Shown here: one piece after another, positions 7,554 through 14,869 of the stretch | Layout: each line of letters opens with the position of its first letter | Numbering within the stretch: the stretch's first letter is position 1 | The notes under the pieces: model-generated | What the model was told of the DNA's origin: nothing | The model's input: only the letters and a program-made list of their open reading frames with translations | Databases searched by the model: none | DNA from: Comamonadaceae bacterium CG_4_9_14_3_um_filter_60_33 | GTDB taxonomy: Bacteria; Pseudomonadota; Gammaproteobacteria; Burkholderiales; Burkholderiaceae_C | DNA length: 41,981 bases | Assembly: GCA_002789915.1 (NCBI GenBank) | Contig: PFUD01000153.1 | Coordinates: forward strand, 1-41,981 | Reading direction: 5' to 3' | Position numbers and translations under genes: made by a program

Positions 7554-7629
7554 TGGCTCCTCGACCTGGGCTCGAACCAGGGACCTACGGATTAACAGTC
7601 CGGCGCTCTACCAACTGAGCTATCGAGGA
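7554..7629 (-). tRNA. tRNA-Asn (GTT)
   Basis: The minus strand gives a 76-base cloverleaf starting TCCTCGATAGCTCAG, with D-loop TTGGTAGA, anticodon GTT at 7594-7596 flanked by CT and AA, T-loop GGTTCGAGCC, and acceptor strand CGAGGA followed by an encoded CCA. The acceptor stem TCCTCGA/TCGAGGA pairs fully. The GTT anticodon reads asparagine codons AAC/AAU. A terminator follows. Confidence 0.97.
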
Positions 7630-7795
7630 ACAAGCTGAGAATTATAGGGTAGTTTTTTGGCTGTTTTGGCTGGTGCTGGCGAAATTTGCGAGCCATCTGC
7701 TGATGGTTCTGGGACGAGTCTGCCGAAAGGTATGCGCCGTGACAGGGCACTCGGTCATAATTTGTAGCCCACCATTATCAACAGCGCCACCTGTC

Positions 7796-8584
7796 ATGCC
7801 ACGAACCATTCAACAACTTTTTGACCTCACCGGCAAGACGGCCGTGATCACCGGTGGCTCACGCGGGTTGGGGCTGAAAATGGCGCACGCGCTGGGCGAA
7901 GTCGGCGCGCGCATCATGCTCAGCGCGCGCAAGGCCGACGAGCTTGAGGCGGCGTGCGCCGACTTGCAGGACACCGGCATCGATGCGCGCTGGGTGGCCG
8001 CCGATTGCGCGGTGGAGGCTGACTTGCAAAAGCTGGTGTCCGAAACGCTGCAGCGCATGGGCGATATTGACATTCTGGTCAACAATGCCGGTGCCACCTG
8101 GGGTGCGCCGGCGCAAGACCACCCGGTGGCCGCCTGGGACAAGGTGATGGCGCTGAATGTGCGCGGTTACTTTTTGCTGAGCCAACTGGTGGGCAGGCAG
8201 AGCATGATCGGGCGCGGAGGGCGCATCATCAACATGGCGTCGATCGCTGGGCTGGGCGGCAACCCGGCCGGCATGGGCACGCTGGCCTACAACACCAGTA
8301 AGGGCGCGGTGATTAACTTCACCCGTGCGCTGGCCTGCGAGTGGGGGCAATACGGCATCAACGTCAACGCCATTTGCCCGGGGTTGTTCCCCAGCAAGAT
8401 GACCGTCGGCACGATTGACGCGTATGGTGCCGAAAATCTGGCGGCTGCCGCGCCGCTGCAGCGCCTGGGCGACGACGAAGATTTAAAGGGCATCACGCTG
8501 TTGTTTGCCAGCGCGGCGGGCAAGCACATCACCGGCCAGTGGCTGGCGGTGGACGGTGGTGTCAGTGCGGTCATTGGAGCTTGA
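7796..8584 (+). CDS. SDR family oxidoreductase
   Basis: The 262-residue protein is a classical short-chain dehydrogenase/reductase. It has the cofactor motif TGGSRGLG (19-26), NNAG (96-99), Asn121, and the catalytic Ser149, Tyr165 and Lys169 (YNTSK). It ends in the usual AVDGG loop. Arg45 after strand 2 (SARKADE) suggests NADP(H). The start at 7796 (MPRTIQQLF) is chosen because the family begins about 12 residues before the first strand; the open frame upstream is not conserved-looking. It heads a tight five-gene run with a thioesterase, an MDR reductase, a GST and a GNAT protein. The substrate is probably an acyl or alcohol compound, which is inference. Confidence 0.93.
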   Translation: MPRTIQQLFDLTGKTAVITGGSRGLGLKMAHALGEVGARIMLSARKADELEAACADLQDTGIDARWVAADCAVEADLQKLVSETLQRMGDIDILVNNAGATWGAPAQDHPVAAWDKVMALNVRGYFLLSQLVGRQSMIGRGGRIINMASIAGLGGNPAGMGTLAYNTSKGAVINFTRALACEWGQYGINVNAICPGLFPSKMTVGTIDAYGAENLAAAAPLQRLGDDEDLKGITLLFASAAGKHITGQWLAVDGGVSAVIGA

Positions 8585-8587
8585 AAA

Positions 8588-9016
8588 ATGGATTTTGGTG
8601 TATCGATTCCCTTCGTGGAGCATCTTGGTTTTGTACTCACGCTGTATGAAGGCGGGCGCTCTGAGCTGGTCTATGACCCGCGCCCTGAGCACATGAACTC
8701 TTTTGCGGTGACGCATGGTGGCGCGCTCATGACGCTGCTCGATGTGGCCATGGCGGTGGCCGCGCGCAGCGTGCAAAAGGACATGGGTGCCGTCACCATC
8801 GAGATGAAAACCAGCTTTATGCAGCCTGCGCGCGGCTTGTTGACGGCGCGTGGGCACCTGTTGCACCGCACTGTCACCATGGCGTTTACCGAGGGTACGG
8901 TGTTTGACGCCCAGGGCAAAGCTTGTGCCCACGCCACCGGCACCTTCAAGTTTGTGCGCGGCCTTGCCACCGGCCCCAGAAGCGTGAATGCGCTGCAAAC
9001 CATTGCCACCGATTAA
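8588..9016 (+). CDS. PaaI-type hotdog thioesterase
   Basis: The 142-residue product has the single hotdog-fold pattern of PaaI/YdiI-like acyl-CoA thioesterases: NSFAVTHGGALMTLLDVAMAVAA (residues ~37-59), where HGG begins the central helix and Asp52 is at the catalytic-acid position. GGAG precedes the ATG by nine bases and the gene starts four bases after the SDR stop, so the two are co-transcribed. The enzyme would hydrolyse an acyl-CoA to the free acid in the cytoplasm; the acyl group is not predictable. Confidence 0.9.
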   Translation: MDFGVSIPFVEHLGFVLTLYEGGRSELVYDPRPEHMNSFAVTHGGALMTLLDVAMAVAARSVQKDMGAVTIEMKTSFMQPARGLLTARGHLLHRTVTMAFTEGTVFDAQGKACAHATGTFKFVRGLATGPRSVNALQTIATD

Positions 9017-9037
9017 TTTTTAAACCAGGAAATAACG

Positions 9038-10054
9038 ATGCCGACCAACCTGCAAATCCACCTCGACAACCGCCCGGCGGGCGAGGCGACTGCCGACAAT
9101 TTCAAGCTGGTGACCAGCCAGACCCCTGCGCTGGCAGACGGCCAGGTGCTGGTGCGGCACCATTACCTGAGCCTGGACCCCTACATGCGCGGGCGCATGA
9201 ACGACACCAAAAGTTACACCGCGCCGCAAGCGCTGCATGAGGTCATGGGCGGTGGCACGGTGGGCGAGGTGATCGAGTCCAGAAGCGACAAGTTTGCCGT
9301 GGGCGACAAGGTGGTGGGCATGGGCGGCTGGCAGCAGTACAGCGTGGTCGACGCCGCTGCGCCAGGCGCGCTGACAAAGCTAGATACCAGCCGCATTCCC
9401 TTGAGCGCGTATTTAGGCGCGGTCGGCATGCCGGGCGTAACGGCTTGGTACGGGCTGCTCAAAATCATCGAACCCAAGGCCGGAGAAACCATGGTGGTGA
9501 GCGCCGCCACGGGTGCCGTGGGCAGCGCCTTTGCTGCCCTGAGCAAGTCGCGGGGTTGTCGCACGGTGGGTATTGCCGGCGGACCGGACAAATGTCGGTA
9601 CGCGGTGGACGAGCTGGTTTTTGATGCCTGCATCGACTACAAACTGCACCCCAATGCCGCTTCGCTGTCCAGGGCGCTCAAGGAGGCCTGCCCCAACGGC
9701 ATTGATGGTTATTTTGAAAATGTGGGTGGCATGGTGCTCGACGCAGTCTTGAGCCGCATGAACGCCTTTGGCCGCATTGCGGTGTGCGGCATGATCGCGG
9801 GTTACGACGGTGCCCCGTTGCCCATGAGCAACCCGGCGCTGATTCTGTTGAACCGCCTGAAAGTGCAGGGCTTCATCGTGAGTGAACACATGGAGGTTTG
9901 GCCCGAAGCCTTGCAAGAGCTGGGCACGCTGGTGGCCACTGGCAAGCTGCGCCCCAGAGAGTCGATAGCCCAAGGCCTCGAGACCGCACCCGAAGCCTTT
10001 TTGGGCTTGCTCAAGGGCAAAAATTTTGGCAAACAACTGGTGAAGTTGTGTTGA
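9038..10054 (+). CDS. NADP-dependent MDR-family oxidoreductase (CurA/PTGR-like)
   Basis: The 338-residue protein is a zinc-independent medium-chain reductase. It opens with an N-terminal GroES-like fold containing LSLDPYMRGRM (about 47-57), then the cofactor loop AATGAVGS (~151-158) and a C-terminal LNRLKVQGFIV segment, all typical of the YncB/CurA/leukotriene-B4-12-hydroxydehydrogenase group. These enzymes reduce the C=C bond of alpha,beta-unsaturated ketones or aldehydes with NADPH. AGGAAA lies eight bases before the ATG. Its TGA stop overlaps the TTG start of the following GST gene. The role is likely detoxification or reduction of enones alongside the SDR and GST. Confidence 0.92.
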   Translation: MPTNLQIHLDNRPAGEATADNFKLVTSQTPALADGQVLVRHHYLSLDPYMRGRMNDTKSYTAPQALHEVMGGGTVGEVIESRSDKFAVGDKVVGMGGWQQYSVVDAAAPGALTKLDTSRIPLSAYLGAVGMPGVTAWYGLLKIIEPKAGETMVVSAATGAVGSAFAALSKSRGCRTVGIAGGPDKCRYAVDELVFDACIDYKLHPNAASLSRALKEACPNGIDGYFENVGGMVLDAVLSRMNAFGRIAVCGMIAGYDGAPLPMSNPALILLNRLKVQGFIVSEHMEVWPEALQELGTLVATGKLRPRESIAQGLETAPEAFLGLLKGKNFGKQLVKLC

Positions 10055-10983
10055 TCCTGCACCATTACCCGATGTCGCCGTTCTCGGAAAAAGTCCGTGC
10101 GGTGCTGGGGTTTAAAAATTTCGCGTGGCAGTCGGTGCTCATTCCTACTGTGATGCCCAAGCCCGACTTGCTGGCGCTCACCGGTGGCTATCGAAAAACG
10201 CCGGTGCTGCAAATAGGTGCTGACATTTACTGTGACACCGCGCTGATTTGCGACGTGCTGGAGCAGCGGCAACCCAGCCCGACGCTGTACCCCGAGGGCA
10301 GCAAAGGCCTGGCCCGTATCCTCGCGCAGTGGGCTGACAGCGCGCTGTTTTGGGCGGCCATGGGCTACAACTTGCAAAAACCGGGTATGGCTGAACTCTT
10401 TGCCGAGACGCCCCTGGAAAGCGTCAAAGCCTTTGCCGCCGACCGCTCGGCCATGGCGCAGGGCATGAACCGGCCCCGCCCGCTGGATGCCACCAGCGCC
10501 TACAAGTCGTATTTGCGGCGCCTGGCCGACATGCTCGACTGGCACGACTTCTTGCTGGGCGATGCCCCTTGTCTGGCTGATTTTTCCGCCTACCATCCTC
10601 TTTGGTTCACCCGCAACCAAGTGCCCGCGATGGCCGGGATTTTGCAGGTCACGCCGCAGGTGCTGCAATGGATGGACCGGATGGCGGCGCTTGGCCATGG
10701 CCAAATGAGCCGTTTGAGCGCAGCTGATGCCATTGCGGTTTGCGCTGGCGCGGGCGCTGCTTGGCAAAAGGACACTGACTACTTTCAGGACGACCATGGC
10801 ATTGCGCTGGGCAGCCGGGTCAGCATCAGCGCCGAGAGCTTTGGTGCCGAGCCCACGGCGGGGGAGCTGGTGGCCGCCACCCGCACCCGCTACACGCTGC
10901 GCCGGTTTGATCCGCGCGCGGGCGTGGTGCAAGTGCACTTTCCGCGCGTTGGCTACGCGCTCAAACAGGAGCTGACGTCATGA
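10051..10983 (+). CDS. Glutathione S-transferase family protein
   Basis: The 310-residue product begins MILHHYPMSPFSEKVRAVLG, a thioredoxin-fold GST N-terminus with the SPFSEKVR glutathione-site region, followed by the cis-Pro motif KTPVLQ and the DTALICDVLE segment. It then has an all-helical C-terminal domain, longer than usual (GSTs are ~200-230), with an extra ~80 residues that look like a beta-rich appended domain (DYFQDDHGIALGSRVSI onward). The start is the TTG at 10051, which overlaps the previous stop as TTGA; a GTG at 10048 is equally possible. It is probably translationally coupled. The next gene overlaps its stop by four bases. Confidence 0.87.
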   Translation: MILHHYPMSPFSEKVRAVLGFKNFAWQSVLIPTVMPKPDLLALTGGYRKTPVLQIGADIYCDTALICDVLEQRQPSPTLYPEGSKGLARILAQWADSALFWAAMGYNLQKPGMAELFAETPLESVKAFAADRSAMAQGMNRPRPLDATSAYKSYLRRLADMLDWHDFLLGDAPCLADFSAYHPLWFTRNQVPAMAGILQVTPQVLQWMDRMAALGHGQMSRLSAADAIAVCAGAGAAWQKDTDYFQDDHGIALGSRVSISAESFGAEPTAGELVAATRTRYTLRRFDPRAGVVQVHFPRVGYALKQELTS

Positions 10984-11492
10984 CATTCAAACTTTGGTCG
11001 GTGGGCTCATTAAAGTCGAAGTCGCTCAAACCGCGTAAACCCCGCACCCCGGTCTGGCGCCTGATGTCGTTTGAGGACCTGCGTGTGGGCGAGTTGTACG
11101 AGGTGTTGCGCCTGCGCAGCGAAGTGTTCGTGGTGGAACAGCAGTGCCCCTACCAGGACATTGATGGCGCCGACCGCGAGGCCATGCATCTGCTGGGTGT
11201 GCAGGACCAGGAATTGAAAGCCTACGCGCGATGCTTTGCTGCGGGCGTGAAGTTTCCTGAGGCCAGCATTGGGCGGGTGCTGACGCGCCAGAGTGCACGC
11301 GGCACCGGCTTGGGGCACGTGCTGATGGAGCAGGCGGTGGCTGCCATCTATCAGGTCTGGGGGCCGCAGGCCATTCGCATTGGCGCGCAGGCGCATTTGG
11401 TGGGGTTTTACGCCCAGCATGGCTTTGCGGATGCAGGCAAACCCTACATGGAAGATGGCATCCCGCATCTGGAAATGCTGCGCGAGGCCTGA
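10980..11492 (+). CDS. GNAT N-acetyltransferase, ElaA-like
   Basis: The 170-residue protein matches the ElaA branch of GNAT acetyltransferases: LYEVLRLRSEVFVVEQQCPYQDIDGAD in the first third, then the acetyl-CoA loop RGTGLGHVLM at about residues 101-110, and the closing AQAHLVGFYAQHGF motif. An extra basic 25-residue N-terminal tail (LKSKSLKPRKPRTP) precedes the domain; an internal Met at residue ~29 (MSFEDL) is a possible alternative start. The ATGA overlap with the GST gene favours the first ATG. Target molecule unknown. Confidence 0.88.
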   Translation: MTFKLWSVGSLKSKSLKPRKPRTPVWRLMSFEDLRVGELYEVLRLRSEVFVVEQQCPYQDIDGADREAMHLLGVQDQELKAYARCFAAGVKFPEASIGRVLTRQSARGTGLGHVLMEQAVAAIYQVWGPQAIRIGAQAHLVGFYAQHGFADAGKPYMEDGIPHLEMLREA

Positions 11493-11572
11493 GGCGGCGC
11501 TGCTTGCCGTTTGGCGCGTCTTCGTTCAGGATGCCCAGCCGCCTATGGCACACTTGCAACCTTGTTTTTCTC

Positions 11573-11594
11573 AGCCAGCCATGCGCTGGCTTTT
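11573..11594 (+). terminator. Weak hairpin terminator before tex
   Basis: AGCCAGC and GCTGGCT form a 7-bp stem around a five-base loop followed by only four T. It lies 81 bases after the GNAT stop and 10 bases before tex, so it could end the upstream operon or sit in the tex leader. The short T-run makes it uncertain. Confidence 0.4.
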
Positions 11595-11603
11595 CATTGA
11601 CTC

Positions 11604-14021
11604 ATGCAAAAAATCATCGCGCAGATCGCGCAAGAAATCAGGGTGCAGGTGCATCAGGTGGCCACAGCTGTGGAGCTGCTCGACGGTGGCGCCACCGTGC
11701 CCTTTATCGCCCGCTACCGCAAGGAGGCCACCGGCGGGCTCGACGACATTCAACTGCGCGAGCTAGAGGCGCGCCTGGGCTACCTGCGCGAACTGCGCGA
11801 CCGGCTGCAAACCGTCATCAAGGCGATTGACGAGCAGGGCAAGCTGACGCCCGCGTTGCTGGCCGCGCTGCACGCCGCTGGCACCAAGCAGGAACTGGAA
11901 GACCTGTACCTGCCGTACAAGCTCAAGCGCCGCACCAAAGGCCAACTGGCGCGTGAAGCCGGGCTTGAGCCGCTGGCTGATGCGCTGTTTGCCAACCCGG
12001 CTTTGGTGCCTGCTGACGAAGCGCTTGCCTATGTGATCCCGATGCGCCCGGTGCTCGAAGGCGACGACAAACAGCCTGACTTTTCCACCGTGCCCGCCGT
12101 GCTGGATGGCGTGCGCGATTTGCTCAGTGAGCGCTGGGCAGAAACCCCGGCGCTGGTGCAAGACCTGCGTGAATGGCTCTGGGCCGAGGGCTTATTGCAA
12201 AGCAAATTAATGGCCGGTAAAAACGAAAACGACCCCGACGTGGCCAAGTTCCGCGATTATTTTGATTACGACGAGCCCATCAGCCGCGTGCCATCGCACC
12301 GGGCGCTGGCGGTATTTCGCGGCCGCAGCCTCGACATTCTCGATGCCAAGCTGGTGCTGCCAGAACCCGAGCTGCCCGCCGCCGCTGCGGCCCCCAAAGC
12401 CAAAGCAACGCCTGTTGTGCCGCTGGCCGAAGCGCGCATTGGGCTCAAGCTGGGTTGGCGCCACCAGGCGCGCCCGGCCGACGATCTGATCCGCAAATGC
12501 GTGGCCTGGACCTGGCGCGTCAAGCTCAGTCTGTCTACCGAGCGCGACCTGTTCGCCCGCCTGCGCGAAGAAGCCGAGCGCGTGGCGATCAAGGTGTTTG
12601 CCGACAACCTGCGCGACCTGCTGCTGGCCGCGCCCGCCGGGCCGCGCGTGGTGCTGGGCCTGGACCCCGGCATTCGCACCGGCGTCAAGGTGGCGGTGGT
12701 CGATGCTACCGGCAAGCTGGTCGATACCAGCACCATTTATCCGCACGAGCCGCGCAAGGATTGGGACGGATCACTCTACACACTCAGCCATTTGTGCGTA
12801 CAACACGGTGTCAACCTGATCGCCATTGGCAACGGCACCGCCAGCCGCGAGACTGACAAATTAGCGGCTGATCTGATCAAGCTCATGGCCAAGTCCTCCG
12901 AGCGTCTGATAGAAAAGGTGGTGATCAGCGAGGCCGGTGCCTCGGTGTACTCGGCCAGCGAATTTGCCAGTCAGGAAATGCCTGATGTCGATGTGAGCCT
13001 GCGCGGTGCCGCCAGCATTGCCCGGCGCCTGCAAGACCCGTTGGCTGAGCTTGTCAAGATCGACCCTAAAAGTATCGGCGTGGGCCAGTACCAGCACGAC
13101 GTGAACCAGAGCGATCTGGCCAAAACGCTCGAAGCGGTGGTGGAAGATTGCGTCAATTCTGTGGGCGTCGATCTCAACATGGCCAGTGTGCCGCTGCTCA
13201 GCCGCGTCTCGGGTCTGAGCGCCAGCGTAGCCAAGGCGGTGGTGCGCTGGCGCGAGGCCAACGGCGCGTTTGCCAACCGTCAGCAGTTGCTCAAGGTCAC
13301 TGGCCTGGGGCCCAAAGCGTTTGAGCAAAGCGCGGGTTTTTTGCGCATTCGTGGCGGCACCAACCCGCTCGACATGACCGGCGTGCACCCCGAAACCTAT
13401 CCGGTGGTGGCGCACATCATCGCCCAAACCGGCAAGCCAGTGACCGAACTCATGGGGCGCGCCGATATGCTCAAAACGCTGCGGCCCGAACTCTTTGCCA
13501 ATGACACATTTGGTGTTATCACGGTGCGTGACATTCTGGGTGAGCTGGAAAAACCTGGGCGCGACCCGCGCCCTGACTTCAAGGTAGCGCGCTTCAACGA
13601 CGCAGTGGAGGACATTCGCGACCTCAAAGAAGGCATGGTTCTAGAGGGAACGGTGAGTAACGTGGCCGCTTTTGGCGCCTTCATCGACCTCGGCGTGCAC
13701 CAGGATGGTCTGGTGCATGTGAGCCAGCTCAGCCACAAGTTTGTCACTGACGCGCGCGAGGTGGTCAAGACCGGCGACATCGTCAAGGTGCAGGTGGTCG
13801 AGGTCGACGTGGTGCGCAAGCGCATTGCGCTGACCATGAAGCTCGGTGCCGCCTTGGCGCGCGGCGGCGCCGTCGGCGACAACCGCTTTCAGGGGGCGAA
13901 TGCTCAGCAGCGCGGGCGCGGCGGCCCAAGTTACGGCCAAAGCGCAGCGCTGGGTGCACGTGCACCACAATCCAACGCTATGTCTTCTGCGTTTGCCAAA
14001 CTCAAAGGTTTGGGAAATTAA
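11604..14021 (+). CDS. tex: Tex family RNA-binding transcription accessory protein
   Basis: The 805-residue protein is full length for Tex. It has the N-terminal helical region with GATVPFIARYRKEATGGLDD (about 29-48), a YqgF/RNase-H-like domain from ~348 (VVLGLDPGIRTG), helix-hairpin-helix repeats from ~522 (VDLNMASVPLL, then TGLGPKAFEQSAGFLRI), and a C-terminal S1 RNA-binding domain at ~672-745. An Ala/Pro/Lys linker of ~20 residues near residue 255 interrupts the usual sequence, and the tail after S1 is Gly/Arg/Gln-rich. Tex binds nucleic acid and affects transcription and virulence-gene expression in other bacteria. The HDOD gene starts five bases after its stop. Confidence 0.96.
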   Translation: MQKIIAQIAQEIRVQVHQVATAVELLDGGATVPFIARYRKEATGGLDDIQLRELEARLGYLRELRDRLQTVIKAIDEQGKLTPALLAALHAAGTKQELEDLYLPYKLKRRTKGQLAREAGLEPLADALFANPALVPADEALAYVIPMRPVLEGDDKQPDFSTVPAVLDGVRDLLSERWAETPALVQDLREWLWAEGLLQSKLMAGKNENDPDVAKFRDYFDYDEPISRVPSHRALAVFRGRSLDILDAKLVLPEPELPAAAAAPKAKATPVVPLAEARIGLKLGWRHQARPADDLIRKCVAWTWRVKLSLSTERDLFARLREEAERVAIKVFADNLRDLLLAAPAGPRVVLGLDPGIRTGVKVAVVDATGKLVDTSTIYPHEPRKDWDGSLYTLSHLCVQHGVNLIAIGNGTASRETDKLAADLIKLMAKSSERLIEKVVISEAGASVYSASEFASQEMPDVDVSLRGAASIARRLQDPLAELVKIDPKSIGVGQYQHDVNQSDLAKTLEAVVEDCVNSVGVDLNMASVPLLSRVSGLSASVAKAVVRWREANGAFANRQQLLKVTGLGPKAFEQSAGFLRIRGGTNPLDMTGVHPETYPVVAHIIAQTGKPVTELMGRADMLKTLRPELFANDTFGVITVRDILGELEKPGRDPRPDFKVARFNDAVEDIRDLKEGMVLEGTVSNVAAFGAFIDLGVHQDGLVHVSQLSHKFVTDAREVVKTGDIVKVQVVEVDVVRKRIALTMKLGAALARGGAVGDNRFQGANAQQRGRGGPSYGQSAALGARAPQSNAMSSAFAKLKGLGN

Positions 14022-14026
14022 CCATT

Positions 14027-14860
14027 ATGGAACTGGTTGACTTGCTGGCCCATGCCGCGCCGCTACCCAGCAGTCCGCGGGTGCTGGCGCTGCTGTTGAC
14101 TGAACTCAAGCAACTACAGCCCGATTTGCGCCGCATCGACCAGTTCGTCAAGGCCGATCCGGTGTTGTGCCTGCGTGTGTTGCAGGCTGCCAATGCGCCT
14201 GCTTTTGGACTGGACGGACAGGTCAACAGCATCGCACAGGCGCTGGCGCTGCTGCGCCTGGAGCAGTTGCACGACATGGTCAGCCAGGCCCTTGGCCAAA
14301 CTTCTTTCAAGGGCGGCACGGGCTTGCCATTGATGCAGTTCTGGGTCTACAGCCAGGACTGCGCCCGGGTGGCGCGCGCGCTGGCGGGCTTGTTGCAGCA
14401 AAACCAGCAGGCCGCCTACGTGGCTGGGCTGATCCATGCGCTGGGTGAACTGGTGATGCGCGCCAACCTGCCGCAAGCGCTCTCGCTCGATGCAAGCTGC
14501 CCACCGCTCGATTTGAGGCGTGCCCGCTGCGAGCGCCAACTGCTCGGGTTTTGCTACAACGAGCTCAGCTCGGTCATTGCCAGCCAGGCACAGTTGCCGC
14601 AAATTTTGTGCGATGCGTTGGCCTATGCGCACGCGCCCCTGGACAACGATGCCTATGAACCCTTGGCCGCCGTGCTGCACCTGGCCCAATGGCGCGCCCG
14701 TGCCAATCAGTTGGGCTTGTATGACAACGCCCTGACGGTTACCTTTCCGTCGTTGGTGGCTGAAGTGCTAGGGCTCGATATCGACATGGTGCTACAGCAA
14801 GACCCCATCGACTGGTCGCGCCAGGTGTTGGGGAGTGAGCTGGTAAAGCACTCCAAGTGA
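14027..14860 (+). CDS. HDOD domain signalling protein
   Basis: The 277-residue protein is a stand-alone HDOD domain. Features are LPSSPRVLALLLTEL at the start, DPVLCLRVLQAANAPAFG (about 43-60), then the SIAQALALLRLEQLHDMV helix. HDOD proteins share the HD fold but lack complete metal-binding residues. They act as regulatory or scaffolding modules in cyclic-di-GMP, chemotaxis and biofilm signalling. It follows tex by five bases and precedes comEC by nine, so the three are probably one transcript. No GGDEF/EAL partner is present in the window. Confidence 0.87.
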   Translation: MELVDLLAHAAPLPSSPRVLALLLTELKQLQPDLRRIDQFVKADPVLCLRVLQAANAPAFGLDGQVNSIAQALALLRLEQLHDMVSQALGQTSFKGGTGLPLMQFWVYSQDCARVARALAGLLQQNQQAAYVAGLIHALGELVMRANLPQALSLDASCPPLDLRRARCERQLLGFCYNELSSVIASQAQLPQILCDALAYAHAPLDNDAYEPLAAVLHLAQWRARANQLGLYDNALTVTFPSLVAEVLGLDIDMVLQQDPIDWSRQVLGSELVKHSK

Positions 14861-14869
14861 CCCGACGCG

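Noticed and set aside
9802-10938. 378-codon minus-strand frame over the MDR and GST genes
   Set aside because: It spans two real genes on the other strand and has no recognisable motif.
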